Counted from the stretch's first letter, positions 14,176 to 26,200 are shown. The stretch: 64,000 nucleotides of DNA from Piromyces finnis (GCA_002104945.1 MCFH01000027.1:277001-341000); one strand, 5' to 3'. Notes: generated by a model not told the origin, from the letters alone. A program made the numbers and translations.

Positions 14176-14479
14176 AGTAAAAAATAATTTTTATTAATAA
14201 GATGGTGGTTTTTTTTTTTTTGGTTATTTTATGATATAAATTTTTTATAAACTTTATTATGTTTCAATTTTTTTTCTTCTAAATTCTAAAAATGTTTATT
14301 CTACCATCAACAATATAAACTTAACTAAGACAAAAGACTTTTTTAATAATAATTATCTTCAAGTTTGTTTATATTAATGAGATTTATTTAATAATTAGCT
14401 AAAAGAGTCATACATTTATGTTACTACTTTACATTACATTTTTTACATTACATAAATAATTAATATTATATTCAGAAAT

Positions 14480-14696
14480 TATTAAGAGTTGTTTAATTTA
14501 GGTTTATAATTATGTCAACTTTATTAATATATTTTATGATAAAGAACTACTTGCGTTACATTCTTCTCAAACTACATGTATTTATACATTTACATTGTGG
14601 CTTAAACATATAATTAAATACAATATATACAAATACGTTTTAATACATTTCAATACATTTGAATACATGTGACATAACGTTTCACATATTCTAACA
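14480..14696 (-). repeat. LTR (3' LTR of the - strand element)
   Basis: 217 bp, ending on the + strand in CTAACA (TGTTAG on the element strand). It is preceded by the target duplication GAAAT. One base differs from the partner at 18958-19174. Confidence 0.93.
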
Positions 14697-14711
14697 TTCC
14701 CCCTCAAACCT
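14697..14711 (-). other. Polypurine tract next to the 3' LTR
   Basis: The + strand reads TTCCCCCTCAAACCT, which on the element strand is a purine-rich AGGTTTGAGGGGGAA directly before TGTTAG of the LTR. That is the position and composition of the plus-strand primer of LTR elements, and it fixes the orientation as minus. A near copy, CTTCCCCCTCAAATCT, lies inside the element at about 15693-15709. Confidence 0.8.
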
Positions 14712-15019
14712 AATTTTCTACTAAGTAAAATTTGGTTTGCTGGTGAATATGTGCATTTTATTATTTCTAAACTATTAACTATAAACTAAATCTAATGTTT
14801 AAAATTTTTATATTTCATTAATTGGAATTTAAAATATTTCACAAATATTATTCACTAATTGCTTTAAAGAATTTAAATATTACCCTATAACTTCGTTTTT
14901 ATAGATAAACTGAAAACCTTTGTATAATTGGGTAGTATTAAAGTTTAAAATTTGGATTGGATATTCATAAATTGTTATACCATCCATTAAGGATTGAAAA
15001 CCCTTCCGGTTTTACATTA

Positions 15020-15300
15020 TCCTATAAACTATATTGGTAATCTCTCTGAGATTTACACAGAATTATAGACAACACATGGTTTATCTCTTTGATTTTACGT
15101 CCTTATGACAACGCATGGTTTACCTCTTTGGTTTTACGTTTTCTTAACAACTCATGGTTAACCTTTGATTTTACGTCCTTATGACAACACATATGGATAA
15201 CTCTTTTTGGTTTTACGTTCTCTTAACAACCTATGGTTAATCTTCTTGGTTTTACGTTCTTCGGACAACCTATGGATAACTCTCTGGTTTTATGTCCTTA
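15020..15300. repeat. Degenerate tandem repeat of about 40-55 bp inside the LTR element
   Basis: About six diverged units. Each pairs a segment like GACAACACATGGTTTA with a following CTCTTTGGTTTTACGTCCTT. Examples start near 15067, 15107, 15149, 15181, 15224 and 15264. It lies in the 3' untranslated part of the element, between the polypurine tract and the pol remnant. Confidence 0.75.
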
Positions 15301-16084
15301 TAATTACAATTTTCTTTAGAATATTAGCATAATTGTATTTCAATCTATTTGTAAATACTAATTAATAATGGTAAAATTTTAATTAAATCCTTAATAGTTA
15401 TTTAGTATATGTATATTGAATTTTAACATTTTCTTTTAGGTGTTTTTCCTTCCTTTTATGCCTTTTGTATTGATTAATTATTCTTATAATATTTAAGAAT
15501 ATTTTACTTTGTATTTGAAATTTTGTTCTTTTCATTTTTACATATTGAATATTGAATCTTATAAATTTTTACAATTTGAATTTCAATTCATTCTATTTAT
15601 TAAGCCTTAGTTTCTATGCAATGTTTTAGTTATTTCCAATGTTTAACTAGAAACAAAAATTATTATCTTGAATTTTAAATTTCGTATATTCACTACTTCC
15701 CCCTCAAATCTAGATGTTTAGTAATAAATACTTAGATTTGAAAAAGAGAAATTTAAATTTCATAAAATTTCATTCATTTTGCATCAAATTTTCATAATAA
15801 TGAATAATTTTCCATAACATATACGATAAGTATTAATACCTATATAAATAATAAATAACATATTCTAATGTTTTCATTCATTTTTCTCAATTGCTTATCC
15901 TTTAAAATATAGTGAAATAATATTTTCATGATAATATATTTTAATGTAGTGATAATCATAGAATATCAAACTAATGAATAAAATATTCCTCAATTATGTA
16001 TTTCTTTACTTCAAATTAAAATAAGTAGATATACCAGTAAAATTATAACAAGTTAATATTGTAAGATAATGACATTTAAAATAT

Positions 16085-16260
16085 CGATTATTGAAGAGAA
16101 TAAAGTTCTTCTAAATTATATCGAAGTCGGCTCGGTTAATTAGAATGTCAGCTAATTGGTCGGCGATCACTCACTACGTTGAAAGTGGCGATTTATATAT
16201 GAGGTTACTAAATCACCGTAAATTATATTTTAAAACGGCGTCACAACATTCTTGAATGTT
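16085..16260 (-). pseudogene. Possible remnant of the copia RNase H C terminus
   Basis: On the - strand, bases near 16166-16133 read I-A-D-Q-L-A-D-I-L-I, close to the (Q)LADILTKPL signature near the end of copia-type polyproteins. The preceding bases, one frame shift away, read SYINRHFQR, a weak match to the HIDIRYHFIR segment that normally comes before it. Stops and shifts surround it. The distance to the 3' LTR (1.4 kb) is longer than usual. This supports a copia origin but is a short match. Confidence 0.35.
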
Positions 16261-16401
16261 GGTAATAAATAAATATGATGAATCAATGTCATCTAAATCT
16301 AAGGAGCCCTTACTATGAAGGTGCTACATTGTTATTGATGGGACCAAATTAAATATATATAGGTCTAAAACCATCATTAATAATTATCTATGAATATAAC
16401 T

Positions 16402-16516
16402 CATTTCACGCTAAGTTAAATCATGATAAGTAATTAAAATATTATTGAATATACCCATTTCACGCTAGGTTATTCAAAGTATATATATATATGTAGAATA
16501 TGCTCATTTCACGCTA
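16402..16516. repeat. Three spaced copies of CATTTCACGCTA
   Basis: The identical 12-mer CATTTCACGCTA occurs at 16402-16413, 16456-16467 and 16505-16516, each preceded by a diverged AATAT(A/G)(C/T) segment. The spacing is about 50 bp. It could be a decayed tandem repeat or a set of regulatory sites of the element. Confidence 0.7.
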
Positions 16517-17269
16517 AGCATTTCTAACTTTAATAAATTACCTCATTTGAAATATTTGCTATGTATATTAGCAATAACAGCCTACGGGATGAGCATTTGA
16601 CCAGTAATATATTTGCTTTATAGGTAGCAATAATTTAAATAATGCTTTTGAGGCTAAATATTATCTTAAAGTATTGTTATAATGATTTAATTCAAAGAGT
16701 AGTATACTGGATTAAATTATATAATACTGATTTGAGTGAAATTATCATAAAGAAATTGATTGACATTTTCACAAGGATAGTTTCAATGTTCATTGCATAA
16801 TTTCATTACAATAGGGTATTTTATACAAACTTATCAAATAATGTTTAATTATTCTAATTCATGTTTCTAATTGTATAAATTTTATGTATTTTCTTTATGT
16901 TCTATCTTTCCTCTATGGCGGAAAGAATATTTTCTCATTAAAATAGTAGTAGTTAAAGTATTTGAATATTTCACAAACAATTTATTTACTTGAAATAAAT
17001 ATGTATGCTATGCTTTCAATAACAATAATGCTATTTTATGAATGTTAATAAAACTAGTTCTTTTGAAAATAAGATGAAATATTGGTAAATATATGTAATT
17101 ATGTGTTCATGAATATTTGTGAATGGATATTTTAATAACTGGATATATGGATATTTAATGTTATTGTATGTAAATTGACATAATGAGTAGATCAATATCA
17201 AGTTGAATAATCTTCATGCTATATAATAAACTTTATATCTTCCTAAATTATATTTTAACTATTTTCTTG

Positions 17270-18020
17270 TCAGAAGTGAGTTCTTTGACAAATAAATTTA
17301 ACAACATCTATATATGGTCTTAATAGTTCTGGAACAATTAAAACATTTTCGGTTTGATAGTTTTCGAGAGTACAGCAAAAGGTACGTCCGTTAGCACAAA
17401 GAGTACCGTTTAATAAGTGAACGTAGTTCTTAACATGGGAGTTCATCTTCTTAACACCAAACATGTTACCTAAGTTTCTAGATTGGTAATCAGTATAGTT
17501 ACGACAACTATCTAATTCCTTGTATTCAGGTTGGAATGGAAAATAAGCTTAAAGATCGTGTTTCTTAGTAGCAGCATTGTTTATGACATCAGAAACAATG
17601 GCAATAACGTGATATGGAAGTTTAAGAGATTGGTAGAAATCTTCAGTAGTACTAATTAATTGTTCTAATTCTTCCCAGCTCTTTTCTGATTGACAAAAAA
17701 TGGATTGCTCAATCTTTTCGAATTATTTAATGCTGGAAAAGACCCTAAGTATTTTTTGCAGTGAGCACCAGCTTTCTTTTTGAAACAAATTGAATAACTA
17801 GCATCTCTGGCTAATAATTACTTTTCTGGTTCACTGAACCATTCACCTCTATAGAAAGTACTCATTGGTTGTTCACTAACATTTTGGTTCTGGATCATCA
17901 TTAACTTTAGAAACCATGTATAATTCTTCATCAATATCAGATAATTGAGCTGTCTTGGTCATAACATCACTCTTCATAAGGAGTGGAATTAAAATCTTTC
18001 TGTAACCACGCTTCTTAAGG
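17270..18020 (-). pseudogene. Broken, 5'-truncated seryl-tRNA synthetase retrocopy
   Basis: Minus-strand text from about 18020 to 17270 follows the C-terminal two thirds of eukaryotic cytosolic SerRS in order, across frame shifts and stops: GYRKILIPLLMKSDVM, KTAQLSDIDEELYMVSK, a shifted VSEQPMSTFYRGEWFSEPEK then a stop, CFKKKAGAH (motif 2 region, changed from the usual CFRxExGSHGRD), EELEQLISTTEDFYQSL, LPYHVIAIVSDVINNAA, and the tail YVHLLNGTLCANGRTFCC with LENYQTE and VPELLRPYI. Normal SerRS charges tRNA-Ser. Here motif 2 residues are lost, at least two in-frame stops and two frame shifts occur, and the N-terminal tRNA-binding arm is absent. No intron interrupts the match, unlike most genes in the window. 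It lies in sense orientation within the LTR element. Confidence 0.85.
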
Positions 18021-18937
18021 AAATATAAACCATATAGGATTTCTAATTTCATCAGTGTTAAGATCCTTATCGGAGATATTACATATTACAATTTTCAATA
18101 TATATCATAATTGATAAATACTAATTTTCATAATTGTGTTCTCATATCCTTTCTTTAGATAATGGATGTAGAGATCTTTATAAAATTTTGCTTTATTATA
18201 GAATTAATATGGAATGCTAGGAAATATTCTTTTTGTTACATAAATTTTAAAATTATCCTGATAAATAATCTAAGCTTAAGGAACTTATTTATTCAAATTT
18301 CACATATTATATTCTTAATATTAATACTACTATATCATATCTTCTTGAGAATAGAAGTTTTGTTACTATTGATATTATGTCTATATTCAAGGAATATTAA
18401 ATTTACTGAAAGCTTTTTGTAGTTTACTATTGACGATTTGTTTTAAGCTACAAAGTTATCAAATCAATATAGTGATATAGGTATTGTTCCTTGGGGGTTT
18501 AAGCTATTTATTTATATTTAATTTGATTTGTATATTTTCTGAGTTTATTGAATTCAAAATAATTTAAATTTTAATAATTTACTAGTTTTTCGGAAATTTA
18601 ATGTTTGAATTCTATCATTGTAGATTAACTTATATCATATTAGAAAATATACTACTTTCTATGTTTTATTTATCAGATTGATTATTTCCTTATTTTCTAT
18701 ATTAAGTTACTTCGAATCTTTTATTTATGGCGAAAATAATATTTCAATCTTAAAATTTTGAAATCTCAAATTTTAGATCTCAAGATAATTTTATCAAACA
18801 TAGAAAATTTCAGATTAAATAATTTAGTTCTGATAGTTAGAATTTCCTACAGTTTTCTTCTATGACAAAATGTCATATCCGGCGGTTTGATTCATCTTTC
18901 AGAGAATCATTTGAGAATTAATGAGATTCTCTCTTGA

Positions 18938-18957
18938 GAGTCTTGAGACTCTTAATC
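18938..18957 (-). other. Primer-binding site matching the tRNA-Lys(CTT) anticodon arm
   Basis: Directly inside the 5' LTR, the + strand reads CTTGAGACTCTTAATCT, which looks like the anticodon arm of eukaryotic tRNA-Lys(CTT): stem GAGAC or similar, loop containing CUU, then AAUC. The element RNA would be complementary to it. Complementarity ending near tRNA position 40 suggests priming by a half tRNA cut in the anticodon loop, the mechanism known for Drosophila copia with initiator tRNA. Confidence 0.6.
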
Positions 18958-19174
18958 TATTAAGAGTTGTTTAATTTAGGTTTATAATTATGTCAACTTT
19001 ATTAATATATTTTATGATAAAGAACTACTTGCGTTACATTCTTCTCAAACTACATGTATTTATACATTTACATTGTGGCTTAAACATATAATTAAATACA
19101 ATATATACAAATACGTTTTAATATATTTCAATACATTTGAATACATGTGACATAACGTTTCACATATTCTAACA
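18958..19174 (-). repeat. LTR (5' LTR of the - strand element)
   Basis: 217 bp, partner of 14480-14696. It is followed by the target duplication GAAAT at 19175-19179. Confidence 0.93.
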
Positions 19175-19179
19175 GAAAT

Positions 19180-21832
19180 ATTATTTTTTCAAAATAAAAT
19201 AAATAAAAAACTATCCATATAAATGTAGCTATTACATTTACAACACTTATAATACATACTTATATTTTCTTTTAAGTTAGCTATGTATATATAAATATAT
19301 GCTTATTAATTTGTTAAGATTAAGTATTAGGTACTTATTATTTTAATGATTATAAACATATAATATAATAATAAATATATAAATAAATAGACAATTAGGA
19401 TTTTTCAAAAACTCTTAAGAAATAATCATAAATTTAATAGTGTAATGAAGAAATAAAAGAAATATATTTTTACTTTTTTCAAATACTTATATTAATAATA
19501 ATATTATTTTTTCTTATTTTTACAAATATTTTATATTATTGTTTTTTGTGTTTTATTCTCTCTCTTTTTTTTCTTTCAAAATAAAATAAGTTGAATAGTG
19601 TAATTAAAAAATTGAATAATAAAATATTTAATATTAAGATAATGATTCAAGTTATAGAATTAATTATAATAGTATTAATAATTAGTATTCCTAAATTGTA
19701 GAGAATTTTTTTTAATAAACTCTACTTAGAATTATATATAATTACAACATTATTGAATATTTTGTTAAATAAAACATTATTTTTAAGATAAAAATATAAT
19801 AGTATTTATTATAACTTAATAATTACAATCTTCATATCCTTTTATCTATTTTCAAATATTCTTTTATAATATTTTATGCCAAAGTTTAAAATAAAATCTA
19901 TTAATAAACTTTAATAATAATTTTTTTATATTTATTTTATCAAACAGAAAATGTGTAATTAATGCACTCTTTTTTAATTAATATTTTTTTCTTTTGATAG
20001 ATTGCAGTTATTTTTATTAGTAATTAAATATAAAAATATAGTATTTACTACTTCCTATTTTAAATATAATTATAATAATAACAAACAAACAACAAACAAC
20101 TAATTTTCCATTTTGTTACATTATAAAAATAAAGTAAAATATTAATTTTTTTATTTTTAAAAATCTTTTTTTTTTTTTTTTAATTTAAATTACTTGTATT
20201 TCTTAGGTAATACATGTCAATACACCTTTTAATCTAAACACCTTTTAATCTAAACACAAACACCAATATTTAAATTAATGTATTAAGATATTTTATATTT
20301 ACATTTATTTATTATATCATAGCATAATTAGCAAAAACTATGTAATTAAGAAATTATTTTTAAATGATTTTTACATGACCAAATTTTTATTAATTACTAT
20401 GCCGCTGATAATATCAAAATATTAATTTAAATAATAAATAAAGTTATTATTCATTTATTAATTAAATATTAGTAATATTATAAATATATTGGAATTAATT
20501 ACTTTTTTAATTTTATTACTAAATTTGTTAATTTTTTTTTACCGTTAATTTATTATTAATTAAAATTTTTAAATAATGAATTTTTATCCTAGAATTTTTT
20601 CTGTTTTTTTTTTTTTTTTTCAAATATAAATATTATGTCCAATAAAATTTTAGGATATTTGTACTCAATAACATAATGTATTAAAATGTATATGGATTAT
20701 ATAGAAATATATTATTATATATATAAAACATATTAATAAATTGTATTAAATTATAATAATATATAGGTAATATATTAAAATATACTTTTGTATTTATTTT
20801 ATTAATTTACTTTTTAGTTAATTTTTATTATATACAAAAGAAACAGTAATAAAAATACAGAATTTAATATATTATTTTATAATATAATAAAATAACAATA
20901 TAATAATAATATATAATATTAGAAGAAACAATATATTATTTATTAATTTAAGTTTCGAAAAAAATTAAAAAATTTCATCATTAAAAAAATGTAAAAAAAA
21001 AATATATTTATATCTGTATTATTTTTTTTTTATTATGTTTATTGTGTAATGATTAAGAGTCATTTTATTTAAATATTAATCTTTAATCTTAGAAACAAAG
21101 TAATTATTTGCAACATTTAATTAAAAAGAAGATAATATATATTTATTATATAAGGAAAACAAACTATTATATCGATAAAAATCAAATAATTTAATTCAAT
21201 AAAACTTTTATTTAGAAAAAGTAAACCTTTTTTATACAAAGTTTCTTTCATTATTTTTTTTGATTTTATATTATCAATAGTTTTTTTTAAAGATTTTATT
21301 ACAATAATTAAATGTTAAATATTAAATAATATAAAGACAATTGATATTTATTTTACAAATTATACTACAATTATAAGGTAAAACATAAATATTAATATAG
21401 ATGAATAAGCTATTAAAAATTTAATTATTATTAGTAGTAAATAAAATAATCATTATTTCTAGGATATTTTTTAAGAAATGTTATATATTTCAGTCGTATA
21501 AAAAAAACTTATATATTAATGATATATGAAATAAAAAAATAAAACACTTTTTTATAATTTCTAATAATATTGATAGATTATTTATTAGTGGTATTATTTC
21601 AAATTTAAGAAAAACAATATCAATTTAAACATTAGAATAATAAACTTTGATATATTAATTCAATATTTACAAGGCAAAAAAAATATTTTATTATATCAAT
21701 ATTAATTAAAAAAAAAATAAAACCATTAGTATTATAATCCATTTTTTATATTAAAAACATTTATTTCTTTTAATATTTAAAATTAAATTAACATTTTACT
21801 TTTTATTTTTTTTCATATACTAATAAAGTAGA
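19180..21832. other. AT desert upstream of the acidic secreted protein
   Basis: No gene or RNA is recognisable in 2.6 kb. The only small structure noted is a 16-bp tandem duplication of ACCTTTTAATCTAAAC at about 20224-20258. The last few hundred bases must contain the promoter of the gene at 21833. Confidence 0.65.
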
Positions 21833-23221
21833 ATGTTATCTGTATATAAGGGATTGTTATTATTTATCTTAATAGCTAATGTTATAGCTATTCCTGTTGT
21901 TAAAAGAGAAAGCAAAGATGGAAAATCTTATATTTTTGAAACTATAAGAACTGTTCTTAATTGTATTTGTTATTACGAAGAAGGTGAAACTTTAACTAAC
22001 GGTAAGATTGACAAGTATTGTGATTGTACTCCAGAAGAAGCTCAAAATGATAAGAGTGTTGTTGATGAGGATGAAATTGAAACTAAAGTCAACAATGCCA
22101 GATATATAACAAGTCAAGGTTTTGAGGTAGAAGAAGAAGAAAATTTTAGTGATGTTCAAAGATATGGTTCAGCTGATGCTGCTTTCTTTGCTAATGTTGA
22201 AGAAAATGAAGCTAAACAAGAGCAAGAAAATTTAGAAGATGAATTAGCAATTCCATTATTTAATGGCGATGGAAAATTCATTCCAAAAGTAGATGATGGA
22301 GAAGATGTTGATATAGCACAAATGGAAGGTGACGTTATTGAAGATGTTCCAGAATATGATGACACCGATGGATTCCCAAAAGATACAAATATTAATGAAA
22401 CTAGATTTGCCCTTTCATCTGAATTAAATATTGGTATAGATAATAATGAAATTGATAACGATGAAGTTATTAATAATGAATCTGTTTATTATGATGCTAA
22501 CAATAAGGGTGATTTTGATGCCGTATTTTCTGATACTAAGTTAGTCTACAATAGCCTTCCTGATATTGATACTATTAAAAATGAAAATGAAGAAGTTGTA
22601 GATGACTTTGATGTCAAATTTTCCAACACAAGATATGTTTACAATAATCTTGATAATAACAATAACTCAAATAATGAAGAAATTATTTATGATGAAAATG
22701 GTAATCAAGTTAACTTTGAAATAGAAATGGTTGGTGAAGCTTATGAAGAAGTTGCTGCAGAAGATGAATATGATGATGATGTCCCATCAAGACCAACCAT
22801 TATTAGAGATGGAAAAAAGATTCTTGAAATGGATGAACCAATTGTTGGTGCCAATGCTAAATATGTTATTGATTACTATAATAATGAACAAGAAATTAAT
22901 GATGAAATTATTGATGAGAATATGGAATTAGATCTTGAAGAAGATTTTAATGAACAACCAGTAGTTAAAGAAGTTGACAGTGTAAACAGTAAAAATATTG
23001 TAAGCGTTGATAATAAAGCCGATAAAAACCAAGAAAAAATTACTTCAAATGATAATGATGACAAAGATGATTTAGATTTAAATGATGATGATGATATTAG
23101 ATCAATTTACAAAAAATTAGTTATTAAGAAGTTAAAGAATGATATTAAGAAAATTGATTCTGAAAAATTAATTGTTGATATTATCAAAGAAGCTCTTCAA
23201 GGTGGATCAAATAAGAAGTAA
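21833..23221 (+). CDS. Secreted, highly acidic orphan protein with diverged internal repeats
   Basis: One uninterrupted frame of 462 residues. Residues 1-19 are a signal peptide (MLSVYKGLLLFILIANVIA), followed by a dibasic KR that could be a processing site. A short Cys cluster (CICYYEE...KYCDC, about residues 43-63) precedes a long Asp/Glu/Asn-rich body. A loose repeat recurs: NARYITSQGF, NETRFALSSEL, DFDAVFSDTKLVYNSL, DFDVKFSNTRYVYNNL and NAKYVIDYY, each an acidic stretch followed by a T/A-(R/K)-(Y/F)-hydrophobic core. The C terminus switches to Lys-rich (YKKLVIKKLKNDIKKI). No known family was recognised. It could be a cell-wall or extracellular protein (inference). The lack of introns is unusual here. 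Confidence 0.8.
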   Translation: MLSVYKGLLLFILIANVIAIPVVKRESKDGKSYIFETIRTVLNCICYYEEGETLTNGKIDKYCDCTPEEAQNDKSVVDEDEIETKVNNARYITSQGFEVEEEENFSDVQRYGSADAAFFANVEENEAKQEQENLEDELAIPLFNGDGKFIPKVDDGEDVDIAQMEGDVIEDVPEYDDTDGFPKDTNINETRFALSSELNIGIDNNEIDNDEVINNESVYYDANNKGDFDAVFSDTKLVYNSLPDIDTIKNENEEVVDDFDVKFSNTRYVYNNLDNNNNSNNEEIIYDENGNQVNFEIEMVGEAYEEVAAEDEYDDDVPSRPTIIRDGKKILEMDEPIVGANAKYVIDYYNNEQEINDEIIDENMELDLEEDFNEQPVVKEVDSVNSKNIVSVDNKADKNQEKITSNDNDDKDDLDLNDDDDIRSIYKKLVIKKLKNDIKKIDSEKLIVDIIKEALQGGSNKK

Positions 23222-26200
23222 ATTCCTTTAAAAAATCTTTAATTATAGAAACAAAAGTATATCTGTATATTTTTCAAAACCTTAATTTATTTATAATTAA
23301 AAATGGATATATTTCATTTAAAAAAAAAGGAATAATATGTTTATAACACTGGAATTTTTATAGTTTTATTTTTTTTACTATTATTAATATGCCAATTTTA
23401 TTTTTAATAATATTATTGTTATTTAATAGCAATTAATATTTATCCCCACTTTTATCTTATTGTGAATATTTTGTAAAAGATCAAATTATATAATATCTAT
23501 AGATAATTAATTTTTTTATCTCCTTTTTTCTAAATATACACATTAAATCTTTTTATGCCTATATATAATAAAATATTATTTTATATCTTTATAATAAAAA
23601 GTATAGATTCAATAAAGAACAATTATAATATTTATATCTAGAAAATTATAAAGTATGTATATACCATTCATGATTCTATTTAATGTGTTTTTCTTGATAA
23701 ATATATAGTAATTGAGAAGAATTTCAAATAATAAAGTTGAAAGAAGCGTATTAGATTTTTCTCTATTTATTTTTTTATATTATTATATTTTTTTTCTTCT
23801 CCATTCTTTTATTATAAGATCCTAAATCATAAAGTATTTTGGAATGTTGTAAAGAAATTCCATGATTCATACGGTAATCATCATCATTATCATTTTAGCA
23901 ACAACAACTATTAATAATTTTTTTAAAAAGTTTATTATAGCATGAAAAATGTTGGATTACCTTTTTCATGCTATAACACTATAATTTCTCCATATATATA
24001 AAAATAAACCAAAACAAAATATCAATAATAATAAATGCACCAATTCTTATTGAATACTTTATTGAAATCTTTGAAAGTAATACATATTTAAAAATTATTT
24101 ATATTTATTACTTTTAAAATATCTTATATATATTATTTTTATTTACTATTTTTTTTATTAAATGTGGCTAAGAAGAATCAGATTTTTGTTAAAATATTAT
24201 TTTTTTTTTAATGTATCAGGAATAAAATATTGAATGAATAAAACGAAATTCTGCTATATATTAACATTATATAATGATTTGATTTTTATTTTATTATTAT
24301 AAATTATAAATAATCTTTGTAACCTGTATTTCAAAAAATATGACATAAAAACATTAATAGTATTCTTAATTCATGTGGAAAAGTTGATTTTTTAGAATTT
24401 TGGGATTTCCTTATTAATAATTCGATTTTAAATTATTAAAATAATAATACTTTAATTTTTTTTCATATCCTCCATATTAAATATTTTAAATATTCAAATT
24501 ACTTTAGTATTTATAATAATATCAATTATAAACCACTCTTGCATCATCAATAAATTCTTATTTTTTGTAAAAAAAAAGGAAATTTTTTTAATTTTTTACT
24601 TAGAATGGTGTAACATTAATTTTATATATACTAATTTTCTATTAATTAGTCTTCCTTTTTTGGATAAATATTTAATAAATAATTTTCTAAAAACGGTAAA
24701 ATTTTTTAAATTAAATATAAATTAAATTATTAACAATTTTTTTAGATTTTAAAAAATAAATTAATTTTACAATTTTTTAATTTAAAATTTAATTAAAAAA
24801 AAAAAGATTACATTTTTATAATAGTATTATTGTAACTATTGAAATTAATCACTATTTTTAATATATAAAAATATTAAAAAATAAAATTATTGTTATTATT
24901 TAAAATTACTAAATTTAATAAATTTAATATTTTTTTTTGAGATTTATTTTTTATGATGAAAAATGTCAAAATTAAAACAAAACACTTTATACTAGAGAAT
25001 GTTAATGATAGTTTTATAAAAAAAAAGTGAAGAATGCAATATACATAAATAATAAATAGTTAATAAATTTATTGTACTTTTTCATTATCTTAACTACTAT
25101 TTATATTATATTATATTATACTATATTATACTATCTTACTGTATACAAAATTTTGATCATCTAAATAATTGATTTAAATATTATAAAGTTTATTAAAATA
25201 AGAATCAATCTTTATATCATATTTCTTTTTCTTTTTTAAAATTATATAAAATGAAAAAATAAATTATGAAAAAATGATCATTTTTAATAGTAAAAAGACT
25301 TTTATGAACTGTAGATAAAGGGTTTTGATATAACTATCTTTTTATGCCATGCTAAATATTATTTTAATTCATATAATTATTATGAAAGAAATGTAAAAGT
25401 ATATCCATTGATTACGGAATATATTAATATATTATAAATAATAATCAATATATTTATATTATATATTTATTATATTTAGTATATTGGTTTTTTATATTTT
25501 ATGTATTTATTATATTATTATGTACTATAGTTTTTTGAATTTTATATATTGATATGTATATTAATTTGTATGTATTAATATATATTAAAATTTTAATACA
25601 TCTTTGTAACATTCAAACTTTATTTATTAATCATTTTTAAATTACCATTCTTTCATGATGCGGTATATTAGTAATATTCAATTTAATTTATATTAATATT
25701 AGGAATTTATATTAAAATATAAATCTAATTATATAGTTTTTTGAACTTTAATTAATAATAAACACATATTAATAATATATATTTAAATTAATTTTTGTAT
25801 ATATTGTTTTATATTCAATTTTACAATATATCATTAATATACTATTACTATATTATGTATAAATAATTTTATATTAATTGTTCATATTAATTAATCTAAA
25901 TTAATTTTCCATATATATAATAATATAATAGAAGAAATAAATAATATAAATAATTATATGAAAATAATGTATTAAATATTATATTATTTATTATTTAATA
26001 ATATTATAATACATTTTTAATTCAATCGTTAATGTATTTGAATAAAGTTGTATTACAATAATAATTCAATTTTATATTATATTTCTATATTTAATTTTTT
26101 CTTTTTTTTTTCTTTTCTTTTTATGCTATTTCTTTTTAAGATTTATTTTAATAATATTTTTGATTTTATATTTATTACCCTTTTTCATGTAATTTATTTT

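Larger units (their letters stand above)
14480..19174 (-). mobile_element. Non-autonomous LTR retrotransposon (copia-type) carrying a host SerRS fragment
   Basis: Two direct LTRs of 217 bp (14480-14696 and 18958-19174) differ at one visible base (C/T near 14642 and 19121). The element is flanked by a 5-bp target duplication GAAAT (14475-14479 and 19175-19179). Read on the - strand, the LTR starts TGTTAG; a polypurine tract precedes the 3' LTR at 14697-14711, and a primer site follows the 5' LTR at 18938-18957. The 4.26 kb interior lacks an intact gag or pol. It holds a possible RNase H remnant, degenerate tandem repeats, and a broken seryl-tRNA synthetase copy. Near-identical LTRs with a dead interior mean the element was already defective when it inserted, so it was mobilised in trans. 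Confidence 0.88.

Noticed and set aside
18162-18422. 86-residue + strand frame inside the LTR element
   Set aside because: Runs against the element's sense strand, is A/T-driven in composition, and shows no retroelement motif.
18930-18960. Considered a genuine tRNA-Lys gene
   Set aside because: Only the anticodon arm matches; no acceptor stem, D arm or T arm is present around it, and the place fits a retroelement primer site.
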